From: Lates calcarifer
Taxonomy: Eukaryota > Chordata > Actinopteri > Centropomidae
Reading direction: 5' to 3'
Assembly: GCF_001640805.2 (NCBI RefSeq)
Contig: NC_066854.1
Coordinates: 11,155,775 to 11,219,774 of the forward strand
DNA length: 64,000 bases
Shown: positions 37,556 through 48,060 of the stretch, one piece after another
Layout: every line of letters begins with the position of its first letter
How positions within the stretch are numbered: the stretch's first letter is position 1
Position numbers and translations under genes: made by a program
The notes under the pieces: generated by a model
The model's input: the letters and a program-made list of their open reading frames with translations, nothing else
What the model was told of the DNA's origin: nothing
Database searches by the model: none

Positions 37556-37895
37556 CCAGAGCTGAAATGATTAGTTGTTTAACTGATTGACAGAGAAATA
37601 GGGAGCAGCTATTTCAGTAATCGTTTAAGTCATTAATGAAAGAAGAGGAGAGAAAAAAAGAATTATTTTTGAGTCTCAAATGTGAGGAGTTGCTGCTTGT
37701 CTTTATCATATGTGATTACAAACTGAGCATCTTTGGGTTCTGGTCAGACAAAAAGAGACAGTCGCCTTAAGCTCTTGGAAGTTGCAGCTGACATTTATTC
37801 TCCATTTTTTGAATTGCACAGACCAAAAGATGAGTTGATTAAATGATAAAATATAACTGGCCGACTAATCAATAATCTAATCGACTGCAACAAAT
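37556..37895 (+). repeat. Dispersed repeat, copy 2 (nearly full)
   Basis: Starts AGAGCTGAAATGATTAGTTG, passes through AATCGTTTAAGTCATTAATG, TCTCAAATGTGAGGAGTTGC, CATCTTTGGGTTCTGGTCAG and ends ATCGACTGCAACAAATAATC. This order is that of the same family as copy 1 and the fragment at 30010-30145. Confidence 0.75.
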
Positions 37896-38078
37896 AATCA
37901 GTTGCGGTCTTTCAAGAGAAATCGCAAAATTTGAAGCTATTTAGCAGTGGCCGTGTTTTTGCTCTCGTTCCCAGTTTGTGTCCATCTCCCAGAGGCCACA
38001 GGCAGCTCAGTGATGCTGTGCCACACGCCCAGCCACTCAACATCCTTTGTGTCCATCCCCTGGCAGCCTGCCAGGCTT

Positions 38079-38079
38079 C

Positions 38080-38121
<42 letters not shown>
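38079..38121. repeat. (CA)n microsatellite, 21 units
   Basis: An uninterrupted CA tract in intron 2. Adjacent 38272-38340 is G-rich GGGGTG simple sequence. Confidence 0.95.
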
Positions 38122-38123
<2 letters not shown>

Positions 38124-38494
38124 TACTGCCTCATACCCAATGAGCCATTGTTCATTAACGCGCACGCACACCTTTGCCGCCTCGCAGACACAAAAGTGTC
38201 CGACTTACTTGCCGCTCACCCAAGATGCCTCGCTAATCAAGACATTCAAACTGAGCTGCAGACGGGAGATCGGGGGGGGTGAGGTGGAGGGGAGAGGGTA
38301 GGGTGCTGTGGTGTGGAGTGGGTTAGGGTGGGGTGGGGTGCAGCGGCAGCAGACGGCCACTATCTAGCCAAGGCTCGCTGTTAACAAAATCAGATCATCC
38401 AGCCAGAGCCGGCGAGAGAAGAGCAGCGGCGGCGAGAGATTACAGTCAGATCCTTCCTCTCTCATAGCTGTCATTTTCTTTGGCCCCTGGAAGG

Positions 38495-38521
38495 AAAAAA
38501 AAAAAAAAAAAAAAAAAAAAA
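38495..38521. repeat. Poly(A) run, 27 bases
   Basis: An uninterrupted A-run. No retroposed element was recognised next to it, so it is called a simple homopolymer. Confidence 0.95.
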
Positions 38522-38569
38522 GGCTCTCGTCGGCGTCCTCCATCATTGGGCCAAATGAGTGGCGAGCTT

Positions 38570-39050
38570 CTCCGCACATCAATGCACAATTTAACTTAAG
38601 ACTTCCATGGCAATAACCTAATTAGAAATGGCGCCTTCTCATTTGAAGGCACAATGTAAAGGATAAGCTGTATGCTGCCATGTCTATTGAGGTCTAATGG
38701 TGTGGAATATTCCAAAGTGGGAGTTAGATTTTTTTTTTTTCTTTTTTAATAAGTCCTTAGCATATTTAACGCTTCCACACACTGAATGTTTTAATATCTG
38801 CCAGAGAATCCGGGCCATGGGTGGTGGAGATTGCCGGTGAAGAGTAAAGGGAGATGAGCGGGGTCTGCTTAAAATTCAGAAAAGGGGGCAGCGGCTCGCA
38901 AAGAAGGTAGGAGGAAGGAAAAAAAAAAATCTACAGCTTTGATTTGATTAAAACCTATGAAAATGACGCATTACATAAAACGAGGAAACTTCAAACATTT
39001 TCTGGGATTCAGAGTTCAAAGAAAGTGAGATAATGCTTTTAATGCTGGAA
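38570..39050. promoter_or_regulatory. Candidate conserved block in intron 2
   Basis: Low-repeat DNA with CCTAATTAGAAATGG, CAATGTAAAGGATAAG and TCTATTGAGGTCTAATGG. Only T- and A-runs (38731-38747, 38919-38930) interrupt it. No coding signature. It ranks among the stronger enhancer candidates by appearance. Confidence 0.4.
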
Positions 39051-39819
39051 TTAACATGGAAATGAATTTAACAGAGTGTCTCTGCGAGGACGGAAAACAA
39101 GAGGCGGAAGAAGAGTCTGGAAATTTAGTGACACTGATCTTAGATCAGTTTTGGCTCTTCAGGCTCAAATGGTTCCCATCTGCTATCGAGGCCTGGACTG
39201 ACCCTGGAGCTGCTCTGTCACACTGGTTCTCATCTCTTGTTAAGACCCATTTTATTTATTTATTTTCTTTTTTTACCTAAAAACTTTGATGATATGAAAT
39301 ACATTTAAGATTTAAGACTTTTCCAGTTGATTTATGATCACATCCTGACCACTGAGCTGGAAGAAAAATCCACAGAAACCTGATCAAACACGACAAAGCT
39401 TTCAAGTGGTATGTATCACCAGGATACGTAAAAGCATTATCCTGGTATTAAGTATCACAGGTTACAGCAGGGTACAAAGTAATAAGCTGCAAGTATTATT
39501 CTACCCCAGAGTGAGCTTTGTGTGGATACCCCTCACCTTAAGTACACCCATCAGATTTGGACTAGATAATAACCAGTCAGTGCTGGGAGAGGGAAGTGAC
39601 GGCAGAATGAATATATGTACTGCAACATGAAAAAAATCCATCAACCAGCAAGTGTCAGTCACACCAACACTGCCCCCCTCACCCCTCAAAAAAAAAAAAA
39701 AATCCCAAAACCCCTATTTAAAAGGAAAATGGAGCCAGTGTACCAATGAAAGAGAGAAGGAGGGGGAGAAGGAGGAGGAGGAGAGGGGGGGGGGATTGAG
39801 TGGATCATGGTGTCAAGGA

Positions 39820-39930
39820 TTTAAGGAATTGGCGTCCGCTCATCTACGGAGAAACGCGTCTCGGGCAGCGGCGCTACCGACAGCTGCCCGCCGTCTCCGG
39901 GAAGAGGAACTTAGATCAGCGAGGAGGGGC
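39820..39930. promoter_or_regulatory. Small CpG-rich cluster inside intron 2
   Basis: About 110 bases dense in CpG (GAAACGCGTCTCGG, GGCGCTACCGAC, CCGCCGTCTCCGG), about 2.9 kb downstream of exon 2 in the gene's direction. Most of the intron has few CpG. It could be an alternative promoter or an unmethylated enhancer. No splice donor was assigned. Confidence 0.3.
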
Positions 39931-40019
39931 TGTCAGCGAGCATGCAGGGAAACACACAAAGACTACACAGCCCCCGCTACAGTTAGCTGACACACAGCCC
40001 CAGCACTGTCTTCTGGGAC

Positions 40020-40024
<5 letters not shown>

Positions 40025-40057
<33 letters not shown>

Positions 40058-40079
40058 AGAGAGAGAGAGAGAGAGAGGG
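40025..40079. repeat. (GA)n microsatellite
   Basis: Two GA blocks with a GGGAGGGA interruption. The surrounding 39750-40230 is purine-rich. Confidence 0.95.
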
Positions 40080-40438
40080 AAATAAGTGGACAAAGAGTGA
40101 AATAGATGAGAGAGCAAGGAGACAAGACAGGCTGACGCACTGTCGAGCAAACGTGGAGAAAAGAAAGGAGGGGGGGTGGAAAGATGAGAAGACAGGGAAA
40201 GAGAGAAATGGAGAGAGTGAAACAGACAGACAGGTCCGAGAGGGATTTGTTCTATTTGCATGCGCCGGGCTCCCATGGGGTCCAGCTCCGCTCGGCGAGC
40301 CGAGAGCACAAAAGATAACACTTAACATATTTGCTAAAAGATGACAACCCTGCCTGGATCTCGTTTGAAGAGGCCCTTTGTCAGGACGTGCAGACAGGAG
40401 AAATCCACTGATATGGACGCGGCAGAGACTAACAAATG

Positions 40439-40497
40439 TCTCTCTCTCTCTCTCTCTCTTTCTTTCTCAGTGTGTGTGTGTGTGTGTGTGTGTGTGT
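40439..40497. repeat. Compound (CT)n-(TG)n microsatellite
   Basis: (CT)n at 40439-40460, TTTCTTTCTCAG, then (TG)n at 40470-40497. Confidence 0.95.
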
Positions 40498-41552
40498 CTA
40501 AAAAGCACAATATTTCCCCACATCGCCTTACATCTGGCAGAAGTCCCACGGGGCGGGCCAGATCGCACGCCGGTGGCTCCGGGACGGTAAAACAGCTTTT
40601 AATGGTAAACATTACAGACTGATAGAAAGTGTCAGGATAATTTATTTATACGGTCCCACTGGGAGTAGCTTAGCCACCCTTGTAGCACACCGGTTCTCTC
40701 TATTCATTTGAAGGGAAAAGTCCATATTTAGATAAATAAAGGAAGAGTAAAGGGGTGCCTGTTTGTAAAGCAGTTTTTCTTCTCTTCCTATTATCTCTCC
40801 TCTCTCTGTCCCTATTAGCTGTATCGGGGGGCTGCCAGAGATGTGAGGCGATACGTTATGTGTATAATGAGGGGGATTATTGCTACTGTCACTGCAACAC
40901 GCGCAGACAGCGGATGCAGAGGGACGGATCTTAAGCCGGGACTGTAGCAAACAAATAGACTTAGAGGAATAAACAAACCGCTGAGTATCTACATTATTTA
41001 CATTACACACAGAACCTGACACATGCATGGCTGCGCCTGGGCTTCCTCATCTCACACACACACACACACACAAACGTGCATTTCAGAAGTCACACACCCC
41101 ATCGGTCCCCATATGTTCATCTGGAAAGTTGATTCTGTTTTTTTTTTTTTTTTTTTGCAAAACAGAAGCAATATAGCAAGCTGGCAACTGCAAGAGACGC
41201 CTCCTTTTGTCCTCCAATATTTATATTAGTAATAAAATCAAATCAGTTTTCAAAATGTGAATCAAAAGTCAGACAATTCTTAAGAAATTACAATTTTAAA
41301 AAAGCTCCAGAAAATGCTGATTTTTATGTGTTCATGATGTGCTGTTAAAATAAAAGCACACCAGCATTTCTATGGAATTTTACATCATTTCCACAGCTGA
41401 GGTTCAAAAAGAAATATTCTTTTCCTGTGTTATATATTTTCATTACAGATAGCGTTTACTAATGTGGACACACACACACTCATACACACCTATACATACA
41501 AGAATGCAAACACTCACAAGGTGGTAAATGCACATGCTGCATGTGTACGGTC

Positions 41553-41553
<1 letters not shown>

Positions 41554-41595
<42 letters not shown>

Positions 41596-41708
41596 GTGCC
41601 TCAGCAGGAGAAAGGAGGAAACAGCACATGACGTGAAGCAAATAACTCTGAGTGTGTGTGTGTGTGTGTGTGGATGAGAGAGAGAGCAGAGAGAGAGAGA
41701 GAGAGAGA
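41554..41708. repeat. (CA)n, (TG)n and (GA)n microsatellite cluster
   Basis: (CA)n at 41554-41594, (TG)n at 41652-41672 and (GA)n at 41677-41708. The CA and TG tracts are inverted complements 60 bases apart and could pair. A T-run lies earlier at 41139-41156. Confidence 0.95.
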
Positions 41709-41719
41709 TCAATGGTGAA

Positions 41720-42840
41720 AGGTTGAGTCCTCACTAATAACTGCTACAAAAACCAAGAATGTGCAATCGTGGAACTTCAGCCGGCGCGTGCACAGACGGC
41801 ACATTGTGGCTCCGAGCGTGATTATTCATTAGAAAACTATCCGCTGCACTTGCAACAGGGTGGGATGGCTGTTTTTCGATTTCAACAGTCTGCCATTGTT
41901 CTACATGAATGTTGGGAGACATTTTCTGAAAGGACACTCTGCAGCGTTAGGAGCAACTCACACAGATCATTTTTTAAAATATACCTAAAATCTGAACGGG
42001 CACGAGGCTGAATCTATTTGTGCAGCAAGTTGTGCTCACAGTGTGGTTAATGCTGTTTATTCCTGTTATTAACACACACCATAATGTTAATAATTATCAG
42101 TGAAGTCATCAAGTAGTTCATATTCATTAGGATGTGACTAATGAAAAAAAATCCTAATCATAAATATGCATTCTGACTTTGCAGTGATTGAGGCCTTGTT
42201 CACTGTGACTCCATTCACATGCAATTACATCAACATGCCACTTGAATTCGACTGTTTTTATGTTTCAGTTAGAAGAAACACTGCACAGCTTCGTGTGTGT
42301 GTGATAGCAGGAGTGTGTGTGTTTGAGCACAAATGAGCAAAAAAATAAAATAAAATTAAAAAAAACCTTCTGACTCATTAACCTGTAGGTTTGAATATTT
42401 AAAAAGTTAAAGAAAAATATTCCAGAACAGATTTGTAATTGAACAAATCTAATTAAGCCATGTGTAATTTAAATGTAGAACACTTATCAGTCACCAAATA
42501 TTAATTACCAGGTGACATGGCTGTTGTGTGTGTACCATGGCTGCATGTGTGTGATATGAGCAAAGATGGAAAATAAACCAAAACATGGCAGCTACACTTC
42601 TCTGCATTTAACCTATAAAAAGCAAAATAATGCACAATTTAAACTCAAGCTGAAGGTGTGAATAAACACACAATCTGATTTGTGTTTCAAAGTAAAATGT
42701 TTTGTTGCTCTACAGATAAATACACTCAGTGTGCGGCATGCCGACTGTTCCCCATCTCCCACACCAGCCACTGGAAGTCGTCAGTGCATTTTACACCTCG
42801 TGTTGCATGAGTTTAAAAGCGATAAAGTGCACAAGTTGAT
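41720..42840. other. Intron 2, exon-2-proximal segment
   Basis: AT-rich with ATTAACACACACCATAATG, TAATAATTATCAG and CAAATATTAATTACCAGG. It may include conserved pieces at 42050-42250 and 42420-42520. No gene was seen. Confidence 0.45.
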
Positions 42841-42855
42841 GGAAAATCAACCTAC

Positions 42856-42886
42856 CATAGACGCCGCTGCTGCTGATCATGTCGTG
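42856..42886 (-). CDS. fign: Fidgetin exon 2: 31-nt exon with the start codon
   Basis: A polypyrimidine-rich acceptor (ctctccctgttccag) ends at 42887. The exon then reads CACGAC followed by ATG at 42880-42878. It encodes MISSSGVY and the first base of a Gly codon, then a GTAGG donor at 42855. Joined to the acceptor at 16719 in the same phase (G|GC), the peptide is MISSSGVYGLKMQW. Mammalian fidgetin, from memory, starts MISSTSVYGLKMQW. Matching phase, splice signals and peptide together make this the real translation start. The -3 base of the start codon is a purine (G). The exon is easy to miss because its 25 coding bases are too short for usual ORF detection, and the large exon has its own ATG (residue 12) that can be mistaken for the start. 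Confidence 0.9.
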
Positions 42887-43852
42887 CTGGAACAGGGAGA
42901 GGAAGAGGGAGAGGAAGAGGAGATGAGAGCATTGGAATTAATTGTTGGAGAAAAAAGCGGAAGGATTCCCTCTGAATAAAAAGAAAAAAGCGTTACATTA
43001 CAAGATACTTTGTTTCTTTTTTGTTTTGTTTTTTTTTTGTTTTTTTCTGGGTCCAGCACTGCTAGTCGTGTGAAAGGTGGGCCCTTCAAGTCTTGGAGCG
43101 AGCAACTCAATAGGAGAGGCATCTAACCTACATGCATCTCATTAGAAAGTGGAGCCCGGGATGACAGGCAGCGGTGGTGCTGCTGGTGGTGGTGGTAGGT
43201 GGAGGGAGGAGGGGGGTTGGGGTGAGGAGGAGGAGGAGGAGGAGGAGGAGGGGGGGGGTGTACAGAGAAAAATCAACTAGTGTAGCTGGATGATTGTTCG
43301 GAGTGATGCCCGGAGAGTCGAGCCAAGTTAAATCTGTCGATAACGCCCTAAAACGTCCCAGCTTCTAAAAAATACATGCCGCGGTGACATTGTATCCTCT
43401 GTGTGCACGCGTGCATAGGGCAACTTGTTGTAACCGAATCGCCGCAGCCGCCTGAGAGAGGCAGGAAAAGCCTCCGTGTGCATGCAAGTAGTTGTATTTT
43501 TCCCCCCTTCCCTTCATTTAATGAGTGCCGCACAGCCCGACACACACAAAACAGGGAACCTATAGTGCAGCCTACGTGTCCATGCCTCTGCGATTTAACC
43601 GTGGCGCAGGTGCGCTCCTTGAAAATCACATTAAAGAAAAACGCACACGGCAATTCACGCTCAGGTACATCGCCTGCAATTCGGGAAACTTGTTAAATCA
43701 CAAACTGCACGTGCATTATTCCGAGATAACCGGCGTGCACGAGCTGGTCTGAGCTCGTCTCCCCTACAGACGCGCTGCCTGGAGAGGCTGTCTGCTCTGA
43801 CCACTCTGTCTAATTGCAGACGCAGCGGATCCCCCGGACTATCCTTCCTTAC
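42887..43852 (-). other. fign intron 1 (966 bp)
   Basis: It runs from the GTAAGG donor of the proposed exon 1 to the ttccag acceptor of exon 2. The upstream half is part of the CpG island. A G-rich, GAG-repeat stretch lies at 43171-43260, and T-rich runs at 43013-43047 on the plus strand. No other coding sequence is seen. Confidence 0.45.
43171..43260 (+). repeat. G-rich GGT/GAG simple repeat with quadruplex potential
   Basis: The plus strand carries GGT triplets, then G-runs, a GAG repeat at 43225-43250 and a run of about nine G. More than four G-tracts of three or more bases lie close together, which meets the usual pattern for a G-quadruplex. It lies inside fign intron 1, so the RNA would be C-rich and the quadruplex would form on the template strand. 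Confidence 0.7.
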
Positions 43853-44085
43853 CTGTTTTTTTAGCGACAGGTCGACCTCTCACGTGGGGGTTTAGGGTCT
43901 CATCGATCCCTGGGAGGGGTTCTGCTGATGAACGGGGTGCCGAGGTTAAGCCGGGTTGCGTGCGAGCTGAAACCATCCCAAGTTAACGCAGGAAACACTG
44001 ACCACAGCCACTGCCATGTTGGAATTTCACCAGCCCTGAACAGCTGCTTCTCAGACTGACCAGTACGCTCCCCACTGCGCATGCG
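43853..44085 (-). other. fign: Probable untranslated exon 1 of fign (5' end uncertain)
   Basis: A consensus donor on the minus strand, CAG|GTAAGG, lies at 43855-43847, with the exon ending at 43853. It sits in CpG-rich DNA 966 bp before the acceptor of coding exon 2, the usual layout for a noncoding first exon. The 3' boundary rests on this donor. The 5' boundary is set arbitrarily at the NRF1-like palindrome, because no start site can be read from sequence. An E-box CACGTG lies inside at 43881-43886. Confidence 0.45.
44076..44085. promoter_or_regulatory. NRF1-type palindromic site
   Basis: TGCGCATGCG matches the core of the NRF1 consensus (GCGCATGCGC). It lies in the fign CpG island about 230 bp upstream of the exon 1 donor. 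NRF1 sites typically sit close to transcription starts of CpG-island promoters, so this may mark the start region. Binding is inferred. Confidence 0.5.
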
Positions 44086-44689
44086 TCCAAAGGGGGAAAG
44101 CGAGAAAAAAAAAAAACCTCAATTCCAATTATTCCCATAAGGTTATTATAGGCGTCTGGTTTGTATGGCGAGGTTGGCAAAGTGGTCAGAGGGAGTCTAA
44201 ATGGCGAGGAGAGACGAACAGAAACGAGTTTAGAAGCCAAAGATAGAATGAGGCAGAGAGAGGAGAGGCTGAGGACCTCTGCACTGCAGGACGTGCTGTT
44301 TAACGAGTCACCTTTAATGATTTCAACACGACTTTTTGCCCAAATTAAGAAAATAAAGATGAGACTTATTTTTTCTAATGCACATCAGTTATAAAAACAT
44401 TTCTGACAAGCAACGAACCTTTTATCTCTGGAGATCAATAAGGACCTCAGTCCTTAAAACTGACATTTATATAAGTAAGGTGTGTATGATCAGCTAAAAT
44501 AATTGTTAATCAGTCATGGAGCTACTTTGACCCCAGAAAGCTGTCAGATTATTTAACCAATCAGAGAAGAGAATGAGGGTCAAACTTTAACACTCATCTC
44601 TAAAGCTTACTGAGGGAGAACACAGTCAAATGGAAGTAAAGTCCTTCTTTAACGCGCAGGAGAACCCCTTCAAGTCCCGTGGCCGCAGT

Positions 44690-44950
44690 TTGGCCACCCA
44701 TTGAAGTGGAGAGACACGGGGGCAACCCCCCCCCCCCCTTCTGCCCGAAATCTGGCTCCAAACGCGCCGGCGGAGTCCGCGTATCTCCTAGTGATAATTA
44801 TAGCAGCAATATGGAATTAGCAATTGAAGCCCTAATTAGAATGAAAATGTCCCAGTTAGCGCGTTATCAAAGCATCAGCAGGGAGAGCAGATTTAAACAA
44901 GACATCAAAGATGGAATAACTGTCAGTTCATTGTTCGTAATCACCCCCAC
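44690..44950. promoter_or_regulatory. Candidate upstream enhancer of fign
   Basis: A small CpG-rich part (CGCGCCGGCGGAGTCCGCG) adjoins a repeat-free AT-rich part with GTGATAATTATAGC, GGAATTAGCAATTG and CCCTAATTAGAATG: three TAATT-type cores in about 50 bases. A run of 13 C lies at 44726-44738. It lies about 0.7 kb upstream of the promoter island. Confidence 0.45.
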
Positions 44951-45062
44951 AAGTTGATACTGGAAATATTCCGTAATATGGTCAAACACAGTCCAGGGTG
45001 GGGTTAATAAAAGGGTGAAAAATGTAAACAAAAGTGTCATCTGGACGGAGGAGAAGTAATTG

Positions 45063-45069
<7 letters not shown>

Positions 45070-45103
<34 letters not shown>

Positions 45104-45124
45104 CACACACACACACACACACAC
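45070..45124. repeat. Compound (CT)n-(CA)n microsatellite
   Basis: (CT)n to 45097, then CA repeats to 45124. Frames through it are low complexity. Confidence 0.95.
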
Positions 45125-45175
45125 AGGAGGGTCAGCTGTGCATCCTGTGCTGAGGTCAAGGCACGTTGCGCACAA

Positions 45176-45220
45176 GCGCGCGCGCGCGCGCGCGCGTCTC
45201 TCTCCCTCTCTCTCTCTCTC
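45176..45220. repeat. (GC)n tract followed by (CT)n
   Basis: Twenty-one bases of strict GC alternation (45176-45196), followed by CT repeats to about 45220. Uninterrupted CG alternation is rare in methylated vertebrate DNA because CpG decays. Confidence 0.95.
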
Positions 45221-45229
45221 CAGTCAAAC

Positions 45230-46960
45230 ATGATGTCCTTGAGTCACCACCAGCGAGCAGCAGCATATGCAGAAAAGTGGATTGTTTCCTTCCTCCACCT
45301 GCTCTTATTCCCAGTCTTTGTTTACTGGAGCTTCGGCTGCGGCACATTACACACTCCTGCAGGCCTGAGCTACGACTTCACTCTCAATTGTCTATCATTA
45401 ATTGTCTTTTTTTTTTTTTTTTTTTTTTAACAATTCCATCAGTTCATTAAATTTGTCAAGCCTGCAATGCAATCAAGGATTTGTTAGCGTAATTAAAATT
45501 GATTGAAAACTCAAATAATTGCTGTGTAATAGCTTCATAAAGAAGTGTTCTTTTTGTTATGCAGTGCTAATTATTAGTTAGTAATTAGAAAATCCTTAAA
45601 TGAGTGTCTTTAATGTTTAAGTGAGGACAGCAGGGCTTTGTGTAACATTATAGCGTGCAGATACATCACCAGGCGTTGCTTTTTCTCCTCTTGGATTTAC
45701 ATACTGAAGGCAAAGGTATAATTCAAGTGCGTTGAATATGCAGTGTTTCTATAAAAGGCTCCCACACTGATATGGAAAATGTTGTGTAGAACACTTTCAG
45801 ATTTAATTTTATCACACTTTTTTTGATTTGTGATTGCCACAAACTGCATGTGTGTGTGTGTATGTGTGTGTTTGTGGTAGAGCAGATTTAACGGCAACAT
45901 AAATCTAAATAGATTTTAACTCATTAGCCATTGGAGAGGTAATGATGTAAGTCTGCCACTAATGAGCTTAAGCTCTTAATTGAATAGGAGGGGGGTGGAG
46001 GAACGCACACACGCGCACACACACACACACATACACAGCATGGACACCCACACAACCTTCAGTGCACAAAAGGATGTACACACAAAGACACACACACCTA
46101 CAAATACAATCCCGCCTCCTGTGTTGGTATGGGGTGTTTTTTTCCTCCTTTCTCTCTCTGGGGTCATGAGAGGGGGGAGTCAGAGTCACATGACCAGCTA
46201 AATTTCAACTCCACTGCCTGCGGACCTCAGTGTCGGCCCTTATCACTTCAACACTGCACTTTTTATATACACCCCCCCCCCCCCAAACACAAACCCTAAA
46301 AATAAAAATAAAACAGGGCAAACAAACCTGATTTAATGTTATTTCTGCTGTGTTATTTATTAAATCACTGCTACAGATGAAATACAAGGTGTGTTCTTTA
46401 ATATATAGCAAAAACAAAGCTGTTTTTCACAATAAGAGCGTAATCAAAGGGCTCATTGAACGTCACACTAATCACACTTTCTTATTCACAGTATAAGAGG
46501 GGAAAAATGCAACAAAAACCCACCACTTTGATGTCCCCTCTTCTCGACACATTTCATATTTTTATTCATCTCTTCCAAATAATTATCAGCACTTAACCCG
46601 CCATGTCTGTGAAGACATAAAAATGTCAAAATCAATTTGAGCAAAGCAGAAAGCTTATAGGATAAAATGTCCACTCTTTATAAACTGTACAATACATTTA
46701 GAATAGACCGTGTTCCCTTGGTAATACAGGCTGTGAAAATGATGATATCCAATTTCTTAGTGTCTTCTATCGAGCGCACCCTGCTATAAACAAAGCCCCA
46801 GTGAATGGGGGGACAATGGTGGGGGAATCTCAAAGCAGGAAATCCAGTGGGAGAAGAAGAAGATTAGACAGTGTTTCCAGTTGCTCAGATAAAGAAGAGG
46901 GGAAATAACATTGGAAAATAGGAGAGGGGATGAGTCGTCTTTGCTCAGAGGCGAGTGTGT
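45230..46960. other. Upstream intergenic DNA with candidate conserved pieces
   Basis: A T-run lies at 45407-45428, TG and CA tracts at 45848-45871 and 46012-46032, and a C-run at 46272-46284. 45450-45660 (AATTAAAATTGATTG, GCTAATTATTAGTTAG) and 45890-45985 are low-repeat and may be conserved. No gene was found. Confidence 0.45.
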
Positions 46961-48060
46961 GTGGCCAATCCTCTTTTATGAGCCTAGACTAACGCCCTGA
47001 TGGGACACGGCGTAGATTTGAGCAGAGCCTATTGAGCATAAGCTGCTAAATTTGGCAATAAAGGGAATGTGATTTACTGTAAGCTCCACTGGGCCGAGAG
47101 CGACACAGCCGACGGCATGTGTACATGCACACACACGCACCTGAGAGCATAAAAACACACACACACATACAGTAACAATAACTCACTCACTCTGTTACTG
47201 TCTCTTGCTCTCTCCCTCATTCTCCCTGACACACACACACACACATAGCGAATGCCTGGCCAGCTTGCCTCTGAGCCCCACACACTCGCGCAGCCACTCA
47301 TGCGGCTCAGCGGCAGTGACTTTGACAAATAACCAGGAAGTCCTGGTGTTGGCTTAAAAACTCCAACTTGTTCAGTTGCAATTCTGCATTTGTCCTGCTT
47401 TAATGGCTGTGGAAGTGGCTTTGGAGGTAATCTGTCAGTGATTGATTAGAGCCCGGCCAAATCCCCTCACTGAACGCATTGGTAGGCTGCAGGCCCGCCT
47501 GCTGCTGTGTGAGGCAGAGAGAGAGACACCGAGAGAGCAGAAGACAGAAACTGACTTCTCTGATGTGTGAGTACATGTATGTATCTACAGACAATTCAAA
47601 TGGAAAAGTTCATCTATACTGATAAGAATTCAATTCATGGTAAATTATATTCCATAATTCAAGGGGAAAAAATCAGTCTAGAATTTCTTATGTTTTTAAT
47701 CTGTTTGACATCTTACTGTAATAAAACTCCAATCACATTAATCCAAATATTACACATACTTGAGAATTTGGAGGAGTAGTGCTGTGTAAACAGCACATAC
47801 GAGACCCAAAAACAGAGGTCATGTGAGGTCACTTTCTGTAGCTGACTTCAAAATCATGCAATTTGTTGAAGCTATTAAAGAGGAACCTCACCAGTAAGCC
47901 ACATTTTTCAAATCTACAGAGCCTTCATCTCAAACCAGATCCAGACATGTAGAACATGGACACTTGATGGTATAGTGCAGCTTATTAAAAAAGAAAAAAA
48001 AGTGGGGTAATGGGTTTGAATATTTCCTTAGTGTGAACATCATATCGCTGAATAAATACT
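46960..48060. other. Upstream intergenic DNA
   Basis: 46960-47130 and 47330-47470 are low-repeat. CA tracts lie at 47152-47168 and 47230-47246. 47560-48050 is AT-rich with an A-rich run at 47986-48002. No gene was found. Confidence 0.5.

Larger units (their letters stand above)
16719..42855 (-). other. fign intron 2 (26.1 kb)
   Basis: It is bounded by the GTAGG donor of exon 2 and the ccctcag acceptor of the terminal exon, and splits a Gly codon in phase 1. No other protein-coding gene is found inside on either strand. Content is candidate conserved blocks, microsatellites and decayed transposons, listed separately. Long introns near the start codon that carry enhancers are typical of developmental genes such as fidgetin. 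Confidence 0.85.
43300..44240 (-). promoter_or_regulatory. CpG island and probable fign promoter
   Basis: CpG dinucleotides are much denser here than in the surrounding AT-rich DNA, where CpG is rare. The block covers the proposed exon 1 and the region just upstream. It holds the palindrome TGCGCATGCG at 44076-44085, which fits the NRF1 binding consensus, and CACGTG at 43881. A TATA box is not obvious, as expected for a CpG-island promoter. Direction is inferred from the fign exons downstream on the minus strand. Confidence 0.55.

Noticed and set aside
39963..40328. Two overlapping open frames of over 110 codons on the minus strand
   Set aside because: They are Ser/Leu repeats from the GA microsatellite at 40025-40079; frames overlap and show no domain.
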